Shown here: in pieces, positions 8,275 to 16,593 of the stretch
How the letters are laid out: each line of letters starts with the position of its first letter
Numbering within the stretch: position 1 is the stretch's first letter
DNA from: Bacillota bacterium
GTDB lineage: Bacteria; Bacillota; Limnochordia; Darwinibacteriales; DTU012
DNA length: 25,406 nt
Direction: 5' to 3'
NCBI GenBank assembly: GCA_012521805.1
Contig: JAAYLQ010000014.1
Location: forward strand, 1-25,406
Notes under the pieces: generated by a model
Seen by the model: only the letters and a program-made list of their open reading frames with translations
Told to the model about the DNA's origin: nothing
Databases searched by the model: none
Made by a program: the position numbers and the translations under genes

Positions 8275-9264
8275 TCACTTCAGCCAGCTCATCATCTTTC
8301 TGAGCTCTTTACCTACTTTCTCAATTGGATGAGCCGCTTCAATCTCCCGCATTTTGTTAAACTCTGGCCGTCCGACTTGGTTTTCTAACAGCCAATTGCG
8401 GGCAAAAGTTCCTTCCTGTACTTCCTTCAGCACTTTGCGCATTTCGTTTTTGGTTTCCTCAGTGATAATCCGCCGTCCGACTTGGTAATCGCCGTATTCA
8501 GCGGTGTCACTGATGGAATAGCGCATGTAGGATAGACCGCCTTCATAAATCAAGTCAACAATCAGTTTCAGCTCATGGAGACATTCAAAATAAGCGCTTT
8601 CAGGCTGATAGCCTGCCTCAACCAGCACTTCAAAACCAGCTTTGATTAATGCGGTAACACCGCCGCACAAAACAGCCTGCTCGCCGAAGAGGTCGGTTTC
8701 AGTTTCTTCTTTAAAGGTAGTTTCCAAGATCCCAGCGCGGGCACCGCCGATTCCAGCTGCATATGCCAGGGCAAGATCTTTGCAGTTTCCAGAAGCCTCT
8801 TGATAGACCGCAATCAGGCACGGCACGCCTCTGCCTGCCAAGTACTGGCTGCGGACGGTATGGCCGGGTCCCTTAGGAGCTACCATAAAGACATTTACAA
8901 ACTCCGGCGGTACAATTTGGCCGTAATGGATGTTGAATCCATGGGCAAAGGCTAGGGACTTTCCTGGGGTGAGGTATGGTGCAATACTGGTTTGGTAAAG
9001 GGCAGCCTGCTTTTCATCATTAACCAGCAGCATGATAATATCTGCTGCTTGAGCTGCTTCAGCAGTAACCATCACCTTTAAGCCTGCGTCTTCCGCAGCT
9101 TTCCAAGACTTGCTGCCTTCGTATAAGCCAACAATAACGTTTACTCCTGATTCATGCAGATTCAGCGCATGGGCATGGCCTTGGGAACCATAGCCGATCA
9201 CAGCAACAGTTTTATCCTTGAGCAGATTTAAATCACAATCCTGTTCATAATACAGCTTTGCCAT
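8275..9264 (-). CDS. ilvC: Ketol-acid reductoisomerase (class I)
   Basis: A 329-residue class I enzyme that isomerises and reduces acetolactate or acetohydroxybutyrate to the dihydroxy acids. The Rossmann loop GYGSQGHAHA is at residues 24-33. The cofactor-specificity loop reads GLYEGSKSW (46-54). The more common NADPH-type loop has Arg where Tyr48 is; here Tyr is followed by Glu49, so NADH use or dual specificity is plausible. The knotted C-terminal domain carries the magnesium-site pattern ETDLFGEQ and later ECLHELK. AGGAGG lies 9 bases before ATG, within the ilvN coding end; the two genes overlap by 20 bases. Confidence 0.97.
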   Translation of the reverse strand: MAKLYYEQDCDLNLLKDKTVAVIGYGSQGHAHALNLHESGVNVIVGLYEGSKSWKAAEDAGLKVMVTAEAAQAADIIMLLVNDEKQAALYQTSIAPYLTPGKSLAFAHGFNIHYGQIVPPEFVNVFMVAPKGPGHTVRSQYLAGRGVPCLIAVYQEASGNCKDLALAYAAGIGGARAGILETTFKEETETDLFGEQAVLCGGVTALIKAGFEVLVEAGYQPESAYFECLHELKLIVDLIYEGGLSYMRYSISDTAEYGDYQVGRRIITEETKNEMRKVLKEVQEGTFARNWLLENQVGRPEFNKMREIEAAHPIEKVGKELRKMMSWLK

Positions 9265-9772
9265 TCTCTATTTCCTCCTGTGTTAAAATATTTTGATCGC
9301 CCCGGTGCAGTCCAACCAGTCCAGTCCGGGCTACCTCCAATATTCCATGGGGTGTCAAAAGGTCGATTAAGGCCTGGATTTTAGGCCGATCGCCGGTAAT
9401 CTCAACTGTCACTGACTGGGGCGCGATATCGATAATTTTGGCTCGGAAAACATCCACCACATCTGAGATAGTTGCTCGGGTTTGATCATCAGCCCTAACT
9501 TTAATCAGCACCAGTTCGCGGTAGACTGAGTTTTCCGCAGGCAGAATTGCTACTTTGAGAACATCAATCAGTTTGCTGAGCTGCTTGGTAATCTGTTCAA
9601 TAATTGCGTCATCCCCATGGGCGACAATGGTCATGCGGGATTTGGTCGGATCTAATGTTTCACCAACAGAAATGCTGTCGATATTGTAGCCTCTGCGGCT
9701 GAACGGTCCGGCCACCCGGCTCAACACTCCAGAATGGTTATCTACCAGCACAGATATGACATAGCGGTTCAT
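9245..9772 (-). CDS. ilvN: Acetolactate synthase small (regulatory) subunit
   Basis: A 175-residue regulatory subunit, cytosolic partner of IlvB. The N-terminal ACT domain (about 3-77) has VDNHSGVLSRVAGPFSRRGYNI, the usual valine-binding face, followed by the C-terminal domain that contacts the catalytic subunit (about 80-160). This length is the IlvH/IlvN long type. The ATG overlaps the ilvB stop as ATGA (9769-9772), pointing to translational coupling and matched stoichiometry. Its 3' end overlaps ilvC by 20 bases. Valine feedback is expected from the family. Confidence 0.95.
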   Translation of the reverse strand: MNRYVISVLVDNHSGVLSRVAGPFSRRGYNIDSISVGETLDPTKSRMTIVAHGDDAIIEQITKQLSKLIDVLKVAILPAENSVYRELVLIKVRADDQTRATISDVVDVFRAKIIDIAPQSVTVEITGDRPKIQALIDLLTPHGILEVARTGLVGLHRGDQNILTQEEIENGKAVL

Positions 9773-11448
9773 TGATTCACCTCCATGATCAGCTCATCTA
9801 CAGCAGCTCCGGGAGGGATAAATGGAAATACCTTATCTTCTGGATCGATTTCGCAGTTAATTACCACAGGACGCTTAGCTGCAAGAGCTGCGGTAATAAC
9901 CTCGTCGACATCCTCTTTTCGAGTTAAGTTAAACCCAACTGCTCCATAGGCTTCTGCAAGCTTAACAAAATCAGTTTGGCGCTCAATGATCGATTGGGAG
10001 AACCTTCTGTCATAGAACAAGTCCTGCCACTGCTTCACCATGCCTAGGGCATGGTTGTTGAGGATCACGACTATAATCGGGAGTTCGTATTCCACCGCGG
10101 TGGCTAATTCATTGCAGTTCATGCGGAAACTGCCGTCGCCAGCAATGTTGATCACCGTTTTATCAGGATTGCCAATTTGAGCACCAATTGCTGCTCCCAA
10201 TCCAAAGCCCATCGTTCCCAGTCCGCCAGAGGAGATAAAGGTTCGCGGTCTGCTGAACTGATAGTACTGGGCAGCCCAAATTTGGTTTTGCCCAACTTCA
10301 GTTGTAATTAAAGCCTCACCTTTAGTGAGGGCGCAGATCCGCTCCACGATATATTGGGGCCGCAAAATACCGTCTCTGTAGGTTAAAGGGTACTTCTCCC
10401 GCCACTCGTTAATCTGCGTCAGCCATGGGGATGTATCCTTGAATTCCTCATCAGCCATTGCTTCCAGCAGTTTCTGCAAAGCTATTTTCACATCCCCGAT
10501 AATATAACCGTGGGTTTGGATATTCTTATTAATCTCGGCAGGATCGATGTCAATTTGGAGAATACTGGCGTTAGGCGCAAACCGCTTGGGATTGCTGACT
10601 ACTCGATCGCTGAACCGGGCGCCAATCGCGATTAACAGATCGCATTTGCTGGCCGCTAAGTTTGATGTCCGTGTGCCGTGCATTCCAATCAAGCCGCAGA
10701 AGTAGGGGTTGGTGCTGGGTAAGGCACCTAGTCCCATCAAACTTGACGCTACCGGCGCCTTTAAGATGTCGACAAATTCCTCTAACTCTGCTTGGGCATC
10801 CGATTGGACCGCTCCGCCGCCAACGTAAATCAGGGGACGTTCGCTCTGTTTCAGCATCCTGAGGGCTTTCTCAACAGCAGCGGAAGTAATATGTTTGGTA
10901 TGGCGTTCTATCGGCTGCGGCACTGCTCTGACGTATTCTGCTTTTTGGGCAGTAATATCTTTAGGAATATCGATCAGCACTGGACCCGGTCTGCCATCCT
11001 GAGCTATAAAAAAGGCTTTCCGCACGATTGAGGCCAGCTCTTCCACATTCTTAACGATAAAATTGTGCTTGGTTATCGGCATGGTGATGCCGGTGATGTC
11101 AACTTCTTGAAAGCTGTCCTTGCCCAATAACGACAGGGCTACGTTGCCGGTGATGGCAACTAAAGGTACCGAGTCCATATAGGCGGTGGCAATGCCGGTT
11201 ACGAGATTGGTGGCACCAGGGCCAGAAGTAGCCAGGCACACGCCTACCTTTCCGGTTGATCTGGCATAGCCATCGGCAGCGTGGGCTGCTCCCTGCTCAT
11301 GGGAAGGCAGATAATGGGTAATGCGATCCGAGTATTTAGCCAGGGCATCATAGATATTGAGGACCGCTCCGCCGGGATATCCAAAAATTGTATCTACCTG
11401 CTGTTCCAGTAAACACTCAATTAAAATTTCAGCTCCTGTCAGCAGCAT
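9769..11448 (-). CDS. ilvB: Acetolactate synthase large (catalytic) subunit
   Basis: A 559-residue thiamine-diphosphate enzyme that makes 2-acetolactate from two pyruvates, or 2-aceto-2-hydroxybutyrate from pyruvate and 2-ketobutyrate. It shows the TPP N-terminal domain with IFGYPGGAVL and catalytic Glu51 in SHEQGAAHAADGYAR, the central FAD/transhydrogenase-like domain (about 190-330), and the C-terminal TPP-magnesium motif from GDGS (437-440) to NN (464-465). The length fits the biosynthetic FAD-containing form, and the adjacent ilvN supports this over the catabolic AlsS. The ATG directly follows the ilvD stop codon. Confidence 0.96.
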   Translation of the reverse strand: MLLTGAEILIECLLEQQVDTIFGYPGGAVLNIYDALAKYSDRITHYLPSHEQGAAHAADGYARSTGKVGVCLATSGPGATNLVTGIATAYMDSVPLVAITGNVALSLLGKDSFQEVDITGITMPITKHNFIVKNVEELASIVRKAFFIAQDGRPGPVLIDIPKDITAQKAEYVRAVPQPIERHTKHITSAAVEKALRMLKQSERPLIYVGGGAVQSDAQAELEEFVDILKAPVASSLMGLGALPSTNPYFCGLIGMHGTRTSNLAASKCDLLIAIGARFSDRVVSNPKRFAPNASILQIDIDPAEINKNIQTHGYIIGDVKIALQKLLEAMADEEFKDTSPWLTQINEWREKYPLTYRDGILRPQYIVERICALTKGEALITTEVGQNQIWAAQYYQFSRPRTFISSGGLGTMGFGLGAAIGAQIGNPDKTVINIAGDGSFRMNCNELATAVEYELPIIVVILNNHALGMVKQWQDLFYDRRFSQSIIERQTDFVKLAEAYGAVGFNLTRKEDVDEVITAALAAKRPVVINCEIDPEDKVFPFIPPGAAVDELIMEVNQ

Positions 11449-13119
11449 CTAATCACCTCGCTCACGTAATACTGCACCGAATCTTGCTGAACTGACCATT
11501 TTGGCATACCGGGCTAAATATCCATGCTGAATTTTAGGCTGAGGAGGCTGCCAAGCCTGCTTCCGCTGCTCCAATTCCTCCTCGCTTACCTGCAGCTCAA
11601 TGGTGCCTGCATTGATATCAATTGTGATCAAGTCACCGTCCCGCACTAATGCTATGGGACCACCTTCGGCTGCTTCCGGCGAAACATGACCGATCGATGC
11701 ACCGCGGGTAGCACCGCTGAAGCGCCCATCGGTAATTAGAGCCACATCTTTATCCAGTCCCATTCCTGCGACTGCTGCAGTGGGTGCCAGCATTTCCCGC
11801 ATGCCTGGACCGCCTTTGGGTCCTTCGTACCGAATTACAATAACATCACCTTTAGCAATCTTACCTCCTAGGATTGCTTCGCTCGCTGCTTCTTCTGAGT
11901 CAAAAACCCTGGCCGGTCCGGAATGGATCAGCATTTCGGGGGCAACGGCAGAACGCTTTACCACGCAGCCGCCTGGAGCAAGATTTCCGGTTAACACAGC
12001 GATTCCGCCAGTTTCGCTGTGGGGATTGTCTATTGGTCGAATTACTTCAGGATCGCGGTTCTCGGCATGGGCAATATTTTCCCCTACAGTCCGCCCGCTG
12101 ACAGTAATCAGATCAAGATTAAGCAAATCTTTTTTGCTCAGTTCTTTCATCACCGCCTGCACACCACCGGCCCGATAGAGATCCTCGATGTAGTAAGGAC
12201 CTGCTGGGCTGAGTTTGCAGAGATTTGGTGTGCGGGCACTGATTTCGTTAGCTAAGGCTAAATCAAGCTCGATGCCCACTTCATAGGCTACAGCCGGTAG
12301 ATGCAGCAGACTGTTGGTGGAACAGCCTAGGGCCATATCTACAGTAAGGGCATTGATAAACGCTGCGTGGGTCAGGATATCTCGGGGTCGGATGTTTGCT
12401 GCCAATAAATCCATAACCGCTTTGCCGGCTTCCTTGGCTAAACGGATCCTTTCAGCGTAAACAGCTGGAATGGTGCCGTTTCCCGGCAGTCCTAGGCCTA
12501 AGACCTCAGTTAAGCAGTTCATGCTGTTGGCTGTGAACATGCCGGAGCAGGAACCGCAGCTGGGACAGGCAGTATCTTCACAGGCCTGCAGTTCTTCCAA
12601 ACTCATGGTACCTGCCTGAACTGCACCGACTGCCTCGAAGAGAGTGGAAAGGCTCATCCGATCACGATCGTTACTGCCGGCAAGCATCGGTCCGCCGCTC
12701 ATCACAACAGTGGGAATGTTTAAGCGTCCCGCAGCCATCAGCATCCCGGGAACTACTTTATCGCAGTTGGGAACCATCACCAGGGCGTCAAACCCGTGGG
12801 CCATTGCCATTATTTCAATTGAATCGGCAATCAATTCCCGGCTGGCGAGGGAGTAGTGCATTCCCACATGCCCCATGGCAATTCCGTCGCAGACAGCAAT
12901 TACCGGAAACTCAATCGGGGTGCCTCCATGCATTCTGACCCCAGCCTTAACTGCCTCTACAATCTGATCCAGATGGATATGACCAGGGACGATCTCGTTT
13001 TGAGCATTGACAATACCGATTAAAGGTCTTGCGATTTCAGCATCGGTATAACCCATTGCTTTGAATAAAGAGCGGTGAGGGGCCCTCTCCAGCCCTTTTT
13101 TTACCACATCACTGCGCAT
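11449..13119 (-). CDS. ilvD: Dihydroxy-acid dehydratase
   Basis: A 556-residue iron-sulfur dehydratase that converts dihydroxyisovalerate and dihydroxymethylvalerate to the 2-keto acids. It begins MRSDVVKKGLERAPHRS as in typical IlvD and contains VPNCDK (Cys119) and CPSCGSCSGMFTANSMN (Cys188, Cys191), then SGRTVGENI and the C-terminal GRFSGATRGASIGH. Three in-frame starts exist. The TTG at 13158 lies upstream of the ribosome-binding site; ATG 13122 is 4 bases and ATG 13119 is 7 bases after GGAGGG (13127-13132), so I use 13119. It is the first gene of the nine-gene operon. Confidence 0.96.
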   Translation of the reverse strand: MRSDVVKKGLERAPHRSLFKAMGYTDAEIARPLIGIVNAQNEIVPGHIHLDQIVEAVKAGVRMHGGTPIEFPVIAVCDGIAMGHVGMHYSLASRELIADSIEIMAMAHGFDALVMVPNCDKVVPGMLMAAGRLNIPTVVMSGGPMLAGSNDRDRMSLSTLFEAVGAVQAGTMSLEELQACEDTACPSCGSCSGMFTANSMNCLTEVLGLGLPGNGTIPAVYAERIRLAKEAGKAVMDLLAANIRPRDILTHAAFINALTVDMALGCSTNSLLHLPAVAYEVGIELDLALANEISARTPNLCKLSPAGPYYIEDLYRAGGVQAVMKELSKKDLLNLDLITVSGRTVGENIAHAENRDPEVIRPIDNPHSETGGIAVLTGNLAPGGCVVKRSAVAPEMLIHSGPARVFDSEEAASEAILGGKIAKGDVIVIRYEGPKGGPGMREMLAPTAAVAGMGLDKDVALITDGRFSGATRGASIGHVSPEAAEGGPIALVRDGDLITIDINAGTIELQVSEEELEQRKQAWQPPQPKIQHGYLARYAKMVSSARFGAVLRERGD

Positions 13120-13208
13120 CATCCAACCCTCCGTTGCGATTTTAGGTATTTTATTCAATAAGAATGTGCAAGTTGACCGTTTTGGTGTAAAATAATAGCG
13201 AAAATCGT

Positions 13209-13222
13209 CTAAATGTATTTAG
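13209..13222. promoter_or_regulatory. AT-rich palindrome in the ilvD/leucine dehydrogenase divergent region
   Basis: CTAAATGTATTTAG is a 6-bp inverted repeat with a 2-base centre. It lies 87 bases upstream of the ilvD start, where an operator would be expected. No known regulator consensus was recognised; it does not match the CodY box. Confidence 0.35.
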
Positions 13223-13265
13223 CTGAATACTGTTCTCCCTTGCAGCGTTTTATCCTGCATTAAAA

Positions 13266-13289
13266 TTGTAATATCTTTGTAATATTACA
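13266..13289. promoter_or_regulatory. Candidate operator: perfect 12-bp palindrome plus direct repeat
   Basis: TGTAATATTACA (13278-13289) is a perfect palindrome. The 9-mer TTGTAATAT occurs at 13266-13274 and again at 13277-13285, 11 bases apart, about one helical turn. This cluster lies midway between the divergent ilv-leu operon and the leucine dehydrogenase gene and could control both. The 261-base gap otherwise holds AT-rich sequence with no confident promoter and no T-box. Confidence 0.45.
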
Positions 13290-13380
13290 GATAAAGAAAA
13301 GGCAAATAAAAAACTATAAAGGTAAAAATAAAACTAGGCAGAATAATTTACTAACCAAATTATGATGTGGGGGATTTGCT

Positions 13381-14421
13381 ATGCAGATATTCAAACGCTT
13401 AGAAACAGACAATTATGAGCAGTTAATTTTCTGTCATGATGCCGCCTCTGGGTTGCGAGCTATCATCTGCATCCATGATACAACTCTTGGTCCTGCCCTA
13501 GGGGGACTGCGGATCTGGAACTACCGTTCAGAGGAGGAAGCGGTTGAAGATGTGCTCCGCTTAGCCCGGGGCATGACTTACAAAAGTGCAGCGGCAGGTT
13601 TAGACCTCGGCGGCGGCAAGGCTGTGATAATTGGTGATCCGAAAAAAATTAAAAGCCGGGAGCTGTTCCACGCCTTCGGCAGGTATGTGAACACTCTCCA
13701 CGGTCGCTACATCACTGCTCAGGATATGAACACTACACCGGAAGATATTAACTGGATCCACGAGGTAACCGACTATGTAGTTGGCATTCCAGAAAAAAGC
13801 GGGGATCCATCGCCAATAACCGCTTTTGGCGTTTTCCGTGGTATCCTCGCAGCTGTTAATGAAGTCTTTGGCAGTGAAGATCTCAACGGCAGAGTGGTTG
13901 CTGTCCAAGGCTTAGGTGCTGTGGGATATAAGCTCTGTCAGCACTTACATGAGGCTGGCGCGGAAATCATTGTTACCGATATTGATCCTGTTCGGGTACA
14001 AGCAGCTGTCCAGAAATTTGGAGCTGCAGCGGCTGCTCCTGAGGAGATTTACAGTGTGGCGTGCGATGTATTTGCACCGTGTGCCATGGGTGCGGTGATC
14101 AATGAACAAACAGTTGATGAGCTGAAGTGCAGGATTGTTGCCGGATCTGCCAACAACCAGCTCGCTGACGGTTCCTTTGGGGATCGGTTGATGGAAAGGG
14201 AGATTCTTTACGTTCCTGACTATGTGATCAACAGCGGCGGGGTGATCAATGTCTACGAGGAACTCCGCGGCTACAACCGGGACAATGCTATGGAGAAAGC
14301 TGCTGCAATTTATGACAGCGTTGCTAAAATAATTGAAATTGCTAAACGGGACAACATTTCCACCAGTAGAGCCGCTGACCAGATGGCAGAGGAGAGGATT
14401 CAAGCTGGGAAGCAGAAGTAG
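13381..14421 (+). CDS. Leucine dehydrogenase (Glu/Leu/Phe/Val dehydrogenase family)
   Basis: A 346-residue NAD-dependent amino-acid dehydrogenase that interconverts leucine, valine or isoleucine with their 2-keto acids and ammonia. Catalytic and substrate residues are visible: Lys68 in MTYKSA, Lys80 in GLDLGGGKAV and Asp115 in TAQDMNT. The dinucleotide motif GLGAVG (177-182) is followed by Asp200 at the end of the second strand, which favours NAD. Length and the early GPALGGLR segment fit leucine dehydrogenase rather than glutamate dehydrogenase. GGGGG sits about 7 bases before ATG. It is divergent from the BCAA synthesis operon and no ilvE-type transaminase is seen, so it may aminate the final keto acids; the catabolic direction is the alternative. 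Confidence 0.93.
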   Translation: MQIFKRLETDNYEQLIFCHDAASGLRAIICIHDTTLGPALGGLRIWNYRSEEEAVEDVLRLARGMTYKSAAAGLDLGGGKAVIIGDPKKIKSRELFHAFGRYVNTLHGRYITAQDMNTTPEDINWIHEVTDYVVGIPEKSGDPSPITAFGVFRGILAAVNEVFGSEDLNGRVVAVQGLGAVGYKLCQHLHEAGAEIIVTDIDPVRVQAAVQKFGAAAAAPEEIYSVACDVFAPCAMGAVINEQTVDELKCRIVAGSANNQLADGSFGDRLMEREILYVPDYVINSGGVINVYEELRGYNRDNAMEKAAAIYDSVAKIIEIAKRDNISTSRAADQMAEERIQAGKQK

Positions 14422-14457
14422 CTAGTTTCAGCAATTTCCGGAAGGGTGGTTTGGGTG

Positions 14458-16029
14458 ATGTTACAACCGTTACCGTTGGTGAGAAGGGCGTTTAAGCTGC
14501 TTTTGGCAGCAGCGCTCCTTTTATTTACCGTTTTTGCTGGTGCTGCAGCTGATCCAGTAGTGAACTTTACTAAGAAGGACCTCGATGCCAGCTACAGTGC
14601 TGCTAAAGCAGTAAAGATCCAGCTCAGTTCAGAGGGGATCAGCGCCGCTGGGTCCGGAGTGCAGATCAGTGGCAATGCTGTGCGGATCACTGCTAGCGGT
14701 ACCTATCTTATTCAGGGATCATTACCCAATGGTCAGCTGATTGTTGATGCTGGGGACAAGGATGATGTGCAGCTTGTCTTAAACGGTGTCGATTTAACCT
14801 CATCTGGAGCGGCCGCGCTTTATGTGAACAATGCCGATAAGGTGATTTTAACGCTAGCTCCGGGAACGGTAAACAGGATTGCAGACAGCTCAGCATCAAC
14901 CAGTGAGCTGGCAGCAGAGGACGTGAATGCAGCAGTATTTAGTAAAGATGATCTTACCATCAATGGTACTGGCACATTGATTGTCAGCGGCAATTACCGC
15001 CATGGTATCGTTAGTAAAGACGATTTAAAGATAGTGTCCGGTACAATTCAGGTTACCGCGGTTGGTGATGGGATTAAAGGTCGGGATCTGATTGCTGTTA
15101 AAGGGGGACAGATCACCATCTCCGCTCAGCAGGACGGAATGCAGTCGAACAATGATTCTGATCCCACTAGAGGCTTGATCTACATCGAAGCTGGTACTAT
15201 CGATATTTCCGCCCAATTAGATGGCATCCAGGCCGCAGCTGATCTGTATATCAAAGGCGGTGCGATAACCATCAGCTCTGCTAGTGCTGATGGTTTAAAG
15301 GCGGGCAGGGAAATCGCTATCGACGGCGGCAGCATAACTATTGATTCAGCGGATGATGCGGTGCATGCTGATTCCAGCCTCACAATTAATGGTGGGCAGA
15401 TAGTTATTGAGCGCTGTTACGAAGGTCTGGAAAGCGCCACAATTGCCATCAATGGAGGGACGATTCGGATTGCTGGAGCGCGGGATGATGGCATCAATGC
15501 TGCCGGGGGAGTGGATGGAGCGGCAGTCAGCCTAATCATCACTGGCGGCTATATCTTTGTCAGTGCTGAGGGAGATGGCATTGACTGCAACGGCGACATC
15601 ACTATGACTGGTGGCACTGTGATTGTGCATGGACCAACCGGGCGCGGCAATGCCGCTCTAGATTACAATGGGCATTTTGTGATTGAGGGAGGGCTGCTTG
15701 TAGCAGCTGGCAGTGCGGGAATGGCAATGGCACCAAGTCCTGGCTCAAGCCAAAAAACAATAGCCATTACATTCAACAATTTCCCTGCTCATGAGCTTGT
15801 ACATCTGGCTTCCGCTGATGATTTGGCACCGATCATCACATTTAAATCCAGCAAACCCTATCAGTCTTTGGTGGTATCCACACCGCAGATCCAAGCAGAC
15901 AAAGAATATGTTGTTTATCAAGGCGGCAGCAGCACAGGGACAGAAGCGGATGGTTTGTTCATCGATGGAGTGTATACTCCAGGTACACAAATTGGCACTG
16001 TTGCTGCCAGTCAAGGTCAGAGCCGGTAA
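14458..16029 (+). CDS. Secreted beta-helix carbohydrate-binding protein (DUF4353/Cthe_2159-like)
   Basis: A 523-residue exported protein. A signal peptide with Arg9-Arg10, a long Leu/Ala core and AGAAAD as likely cleavage region precedes a body made of repeated short strands. From about residue 155 to 400 the rungs recur every 20-24 residues with the patterns DGI/DGL/DGM and GGxITI (for example GDGIKGRD, QDGMQSNN, LDGIQAAA, ADGLKAGR, DDGINAAG, GDGIDCNG). This is the signature of DUF4353, whose member Cthe_2159 is a right-handed parallel beta-helix that binds cellulose and pectic polymers. No catalytic residues are recognised. ATG 14458 follows AAGGGTGG by 8 bases; GTG codons at 14446 and 14455 are alternatives. 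Cell-surface polysaccharide binding is inferred. Confidence 0.85.
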   Translation: MLQPLPLVRRAFKLLLAAALLLFTVFAGAAADPVVNFTKKDLDASYSAAKAVKIQLSSEGISAAGSGVQISGNAVRITASGTYLIQGSLPNGQLIVDAGDKDDVQLVLNGVDLTSSGAAALYVNNADKVILTLAPGTVNRIADSSASTSELAAEDVNAAVFSKDDLTINGTGTLIVSGNYRHGIVSKDDLKIVSGTIQVTAVGDGIKGRDLIAVKGGQITISAQQDGMQSNNDSDPTRGLIYIEAGTIDISAQLDGIQAAADLYIKGGAITISSASADGLKAGREIAIDGGSITIDSADDAVHADSSLTINGGQIVIERCYEGLESATIAINGGTIRIAGARDDGINAAGGVDGAAVSLIITGGYIFVSAEGDGIDCNGDITMTGGTVIVHGPTGRGNAALDYNGHFVIEGGLLVAAGSAGMAMAPSPGSSQKTIAITFNNFPAHELVHLASADDLAPIITFKSSKPYQSLVVSTPQIQADKEYVVYQGGSSTGTEADGLFIDGVYTPGTQIGTVAASQGQSR

Positions 16030-16031
16030 CC

Positions 16032-16066
16032 CTGTTTGTCAGCTGTTGAGAATCTAGGACAAACAG
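16032..16066 (+). terminator. Inverted repeat after the beta-helix gene, possible terminator
   Basis: CTGTTTGTC (16032-16040) and GACAAACAG (16058-16066) form a perfect 9-bp stem with a 17-base loop, followed by TTTATA rather than a clean T run. The related ACTGTAAACAGT palindrome follows at 16072-16083, with a TTTTTT run at 16087-16093 or so. It may terminate the upstream gene or be an operator for the next one. Confidence 0.4.
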
Positions 16067-16115
16067 TTTATACTGTAAACAGTGACCTTTTTTGATGAAC
16101 ACGGTGGTGGTAACA

Positions 16116-16520
16116 GTGAAAGTGGTAGTGATCGATGGCCAGGGCGGCAGGCTGGGGCAGTTGATTGTCGAAGCGATCATCAAAGAAAAGATTCCCTGTG
16201 AGCTTTATGCAGTTGGCACCAACAGCATCGCCACCAGTGCGATGCTGAAGGCTGGCGCGTCCTTAGGAGCAACCGGTGAAAATCCTGTCAAGGTTGTCTG
16301 TAGGGATGCAGATGTGATAATCGGACCAATCGGTATTCTTGCTGCCGATTCGCTGCTTGGCGAAGTGACACCGGAGATGGCAGTTGCTATTGGGCAGAGC
16401 AGAGCGATCAAGCTGCTGCTTCCTGTCAGCCAGTGCAACAATCAGGTGATCGGTGTTCAGCAGCTTACTATGGGCGAAATGGTTAAAGCAGCAGTGGAGC
16501 GCCTGAAGGAGCTCCACTGA
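16116..16520 (+). CDS. DUF3842 family protein, putative nucleotide-binding
   Basis: A 134-residue cytosolic protein of the DUF3842 family, common in Clostridia and without an assigned reaction. It opens with a Rossmann-like strand and glycine loop, VVVIDGQGGRLG, then AVGTNSIATSAMLKAGA, a GENPV segment, CRDADVIIGPIGIL and an ending LTMGEMVKAAVERL. The loop suggests binding of a dinucleotide or nucleotide, which is inference. I place the start at GTG 16116, 5 bases after GGTGGTGG, because homologues begin KVVVIDGQGG. TTG 16092 and ATG 16095 would add an unusual Val-rich leader. It precedes an ECF S component by 91 bases on the same strand. Confidence 0.8.
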   Translation: MKVVVIDGQGGRLGQLIVEAIIKEKIPCELYAVGTNSIATSAMLKAGASLGATGENPVKVVCRDADVIIGPIGILAADSLLGEVTPEMAVAIGQSRAIKLLLPVSQCNNQVIGVQQLTMGEMVKAAVERLKELH

Positions 16521-16546
16521 TTACATATACATAATTAAATAACAGC

Positions 16547-16593
16547 GATGCCATGAAGGCGTCACAATCGTTCAAGGCGATGAGATCATGACG
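16547..16593 (+). promoter_or_regulatory. Possible structured leader before the ECF S-component gene
   Basis: GATGCC (16547-16552) can pair with GGCGTC (16558-16563; one G-U pair) in a tight hairpin. The overlapping CGTCA (16560-16564) can instead pair with TGACG (16589-16593), enclosing an ATCG/CGAT stem (16567-16570, 16578-16581). The folds are mutually exclusive. It does not match a riboswitch class that I can name, and such short stems can occur by chance. Confidence 0.25.

Noticed and set aside
13219..13260. 13-codon minus-strand mini-ORF upstream of ilvD as a leader peptide
   Set aside because: It has no ribosome-binding site and only one Leu and one Val codon, and no attenuator hairpins follow.
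13123..13380. T-box riboswitch or CodY box for the ilv-leu operon
   Set aside because: No GGTGG-ACCGCG core or AATTTTC-GAAAATT box was found on the relevant strand.
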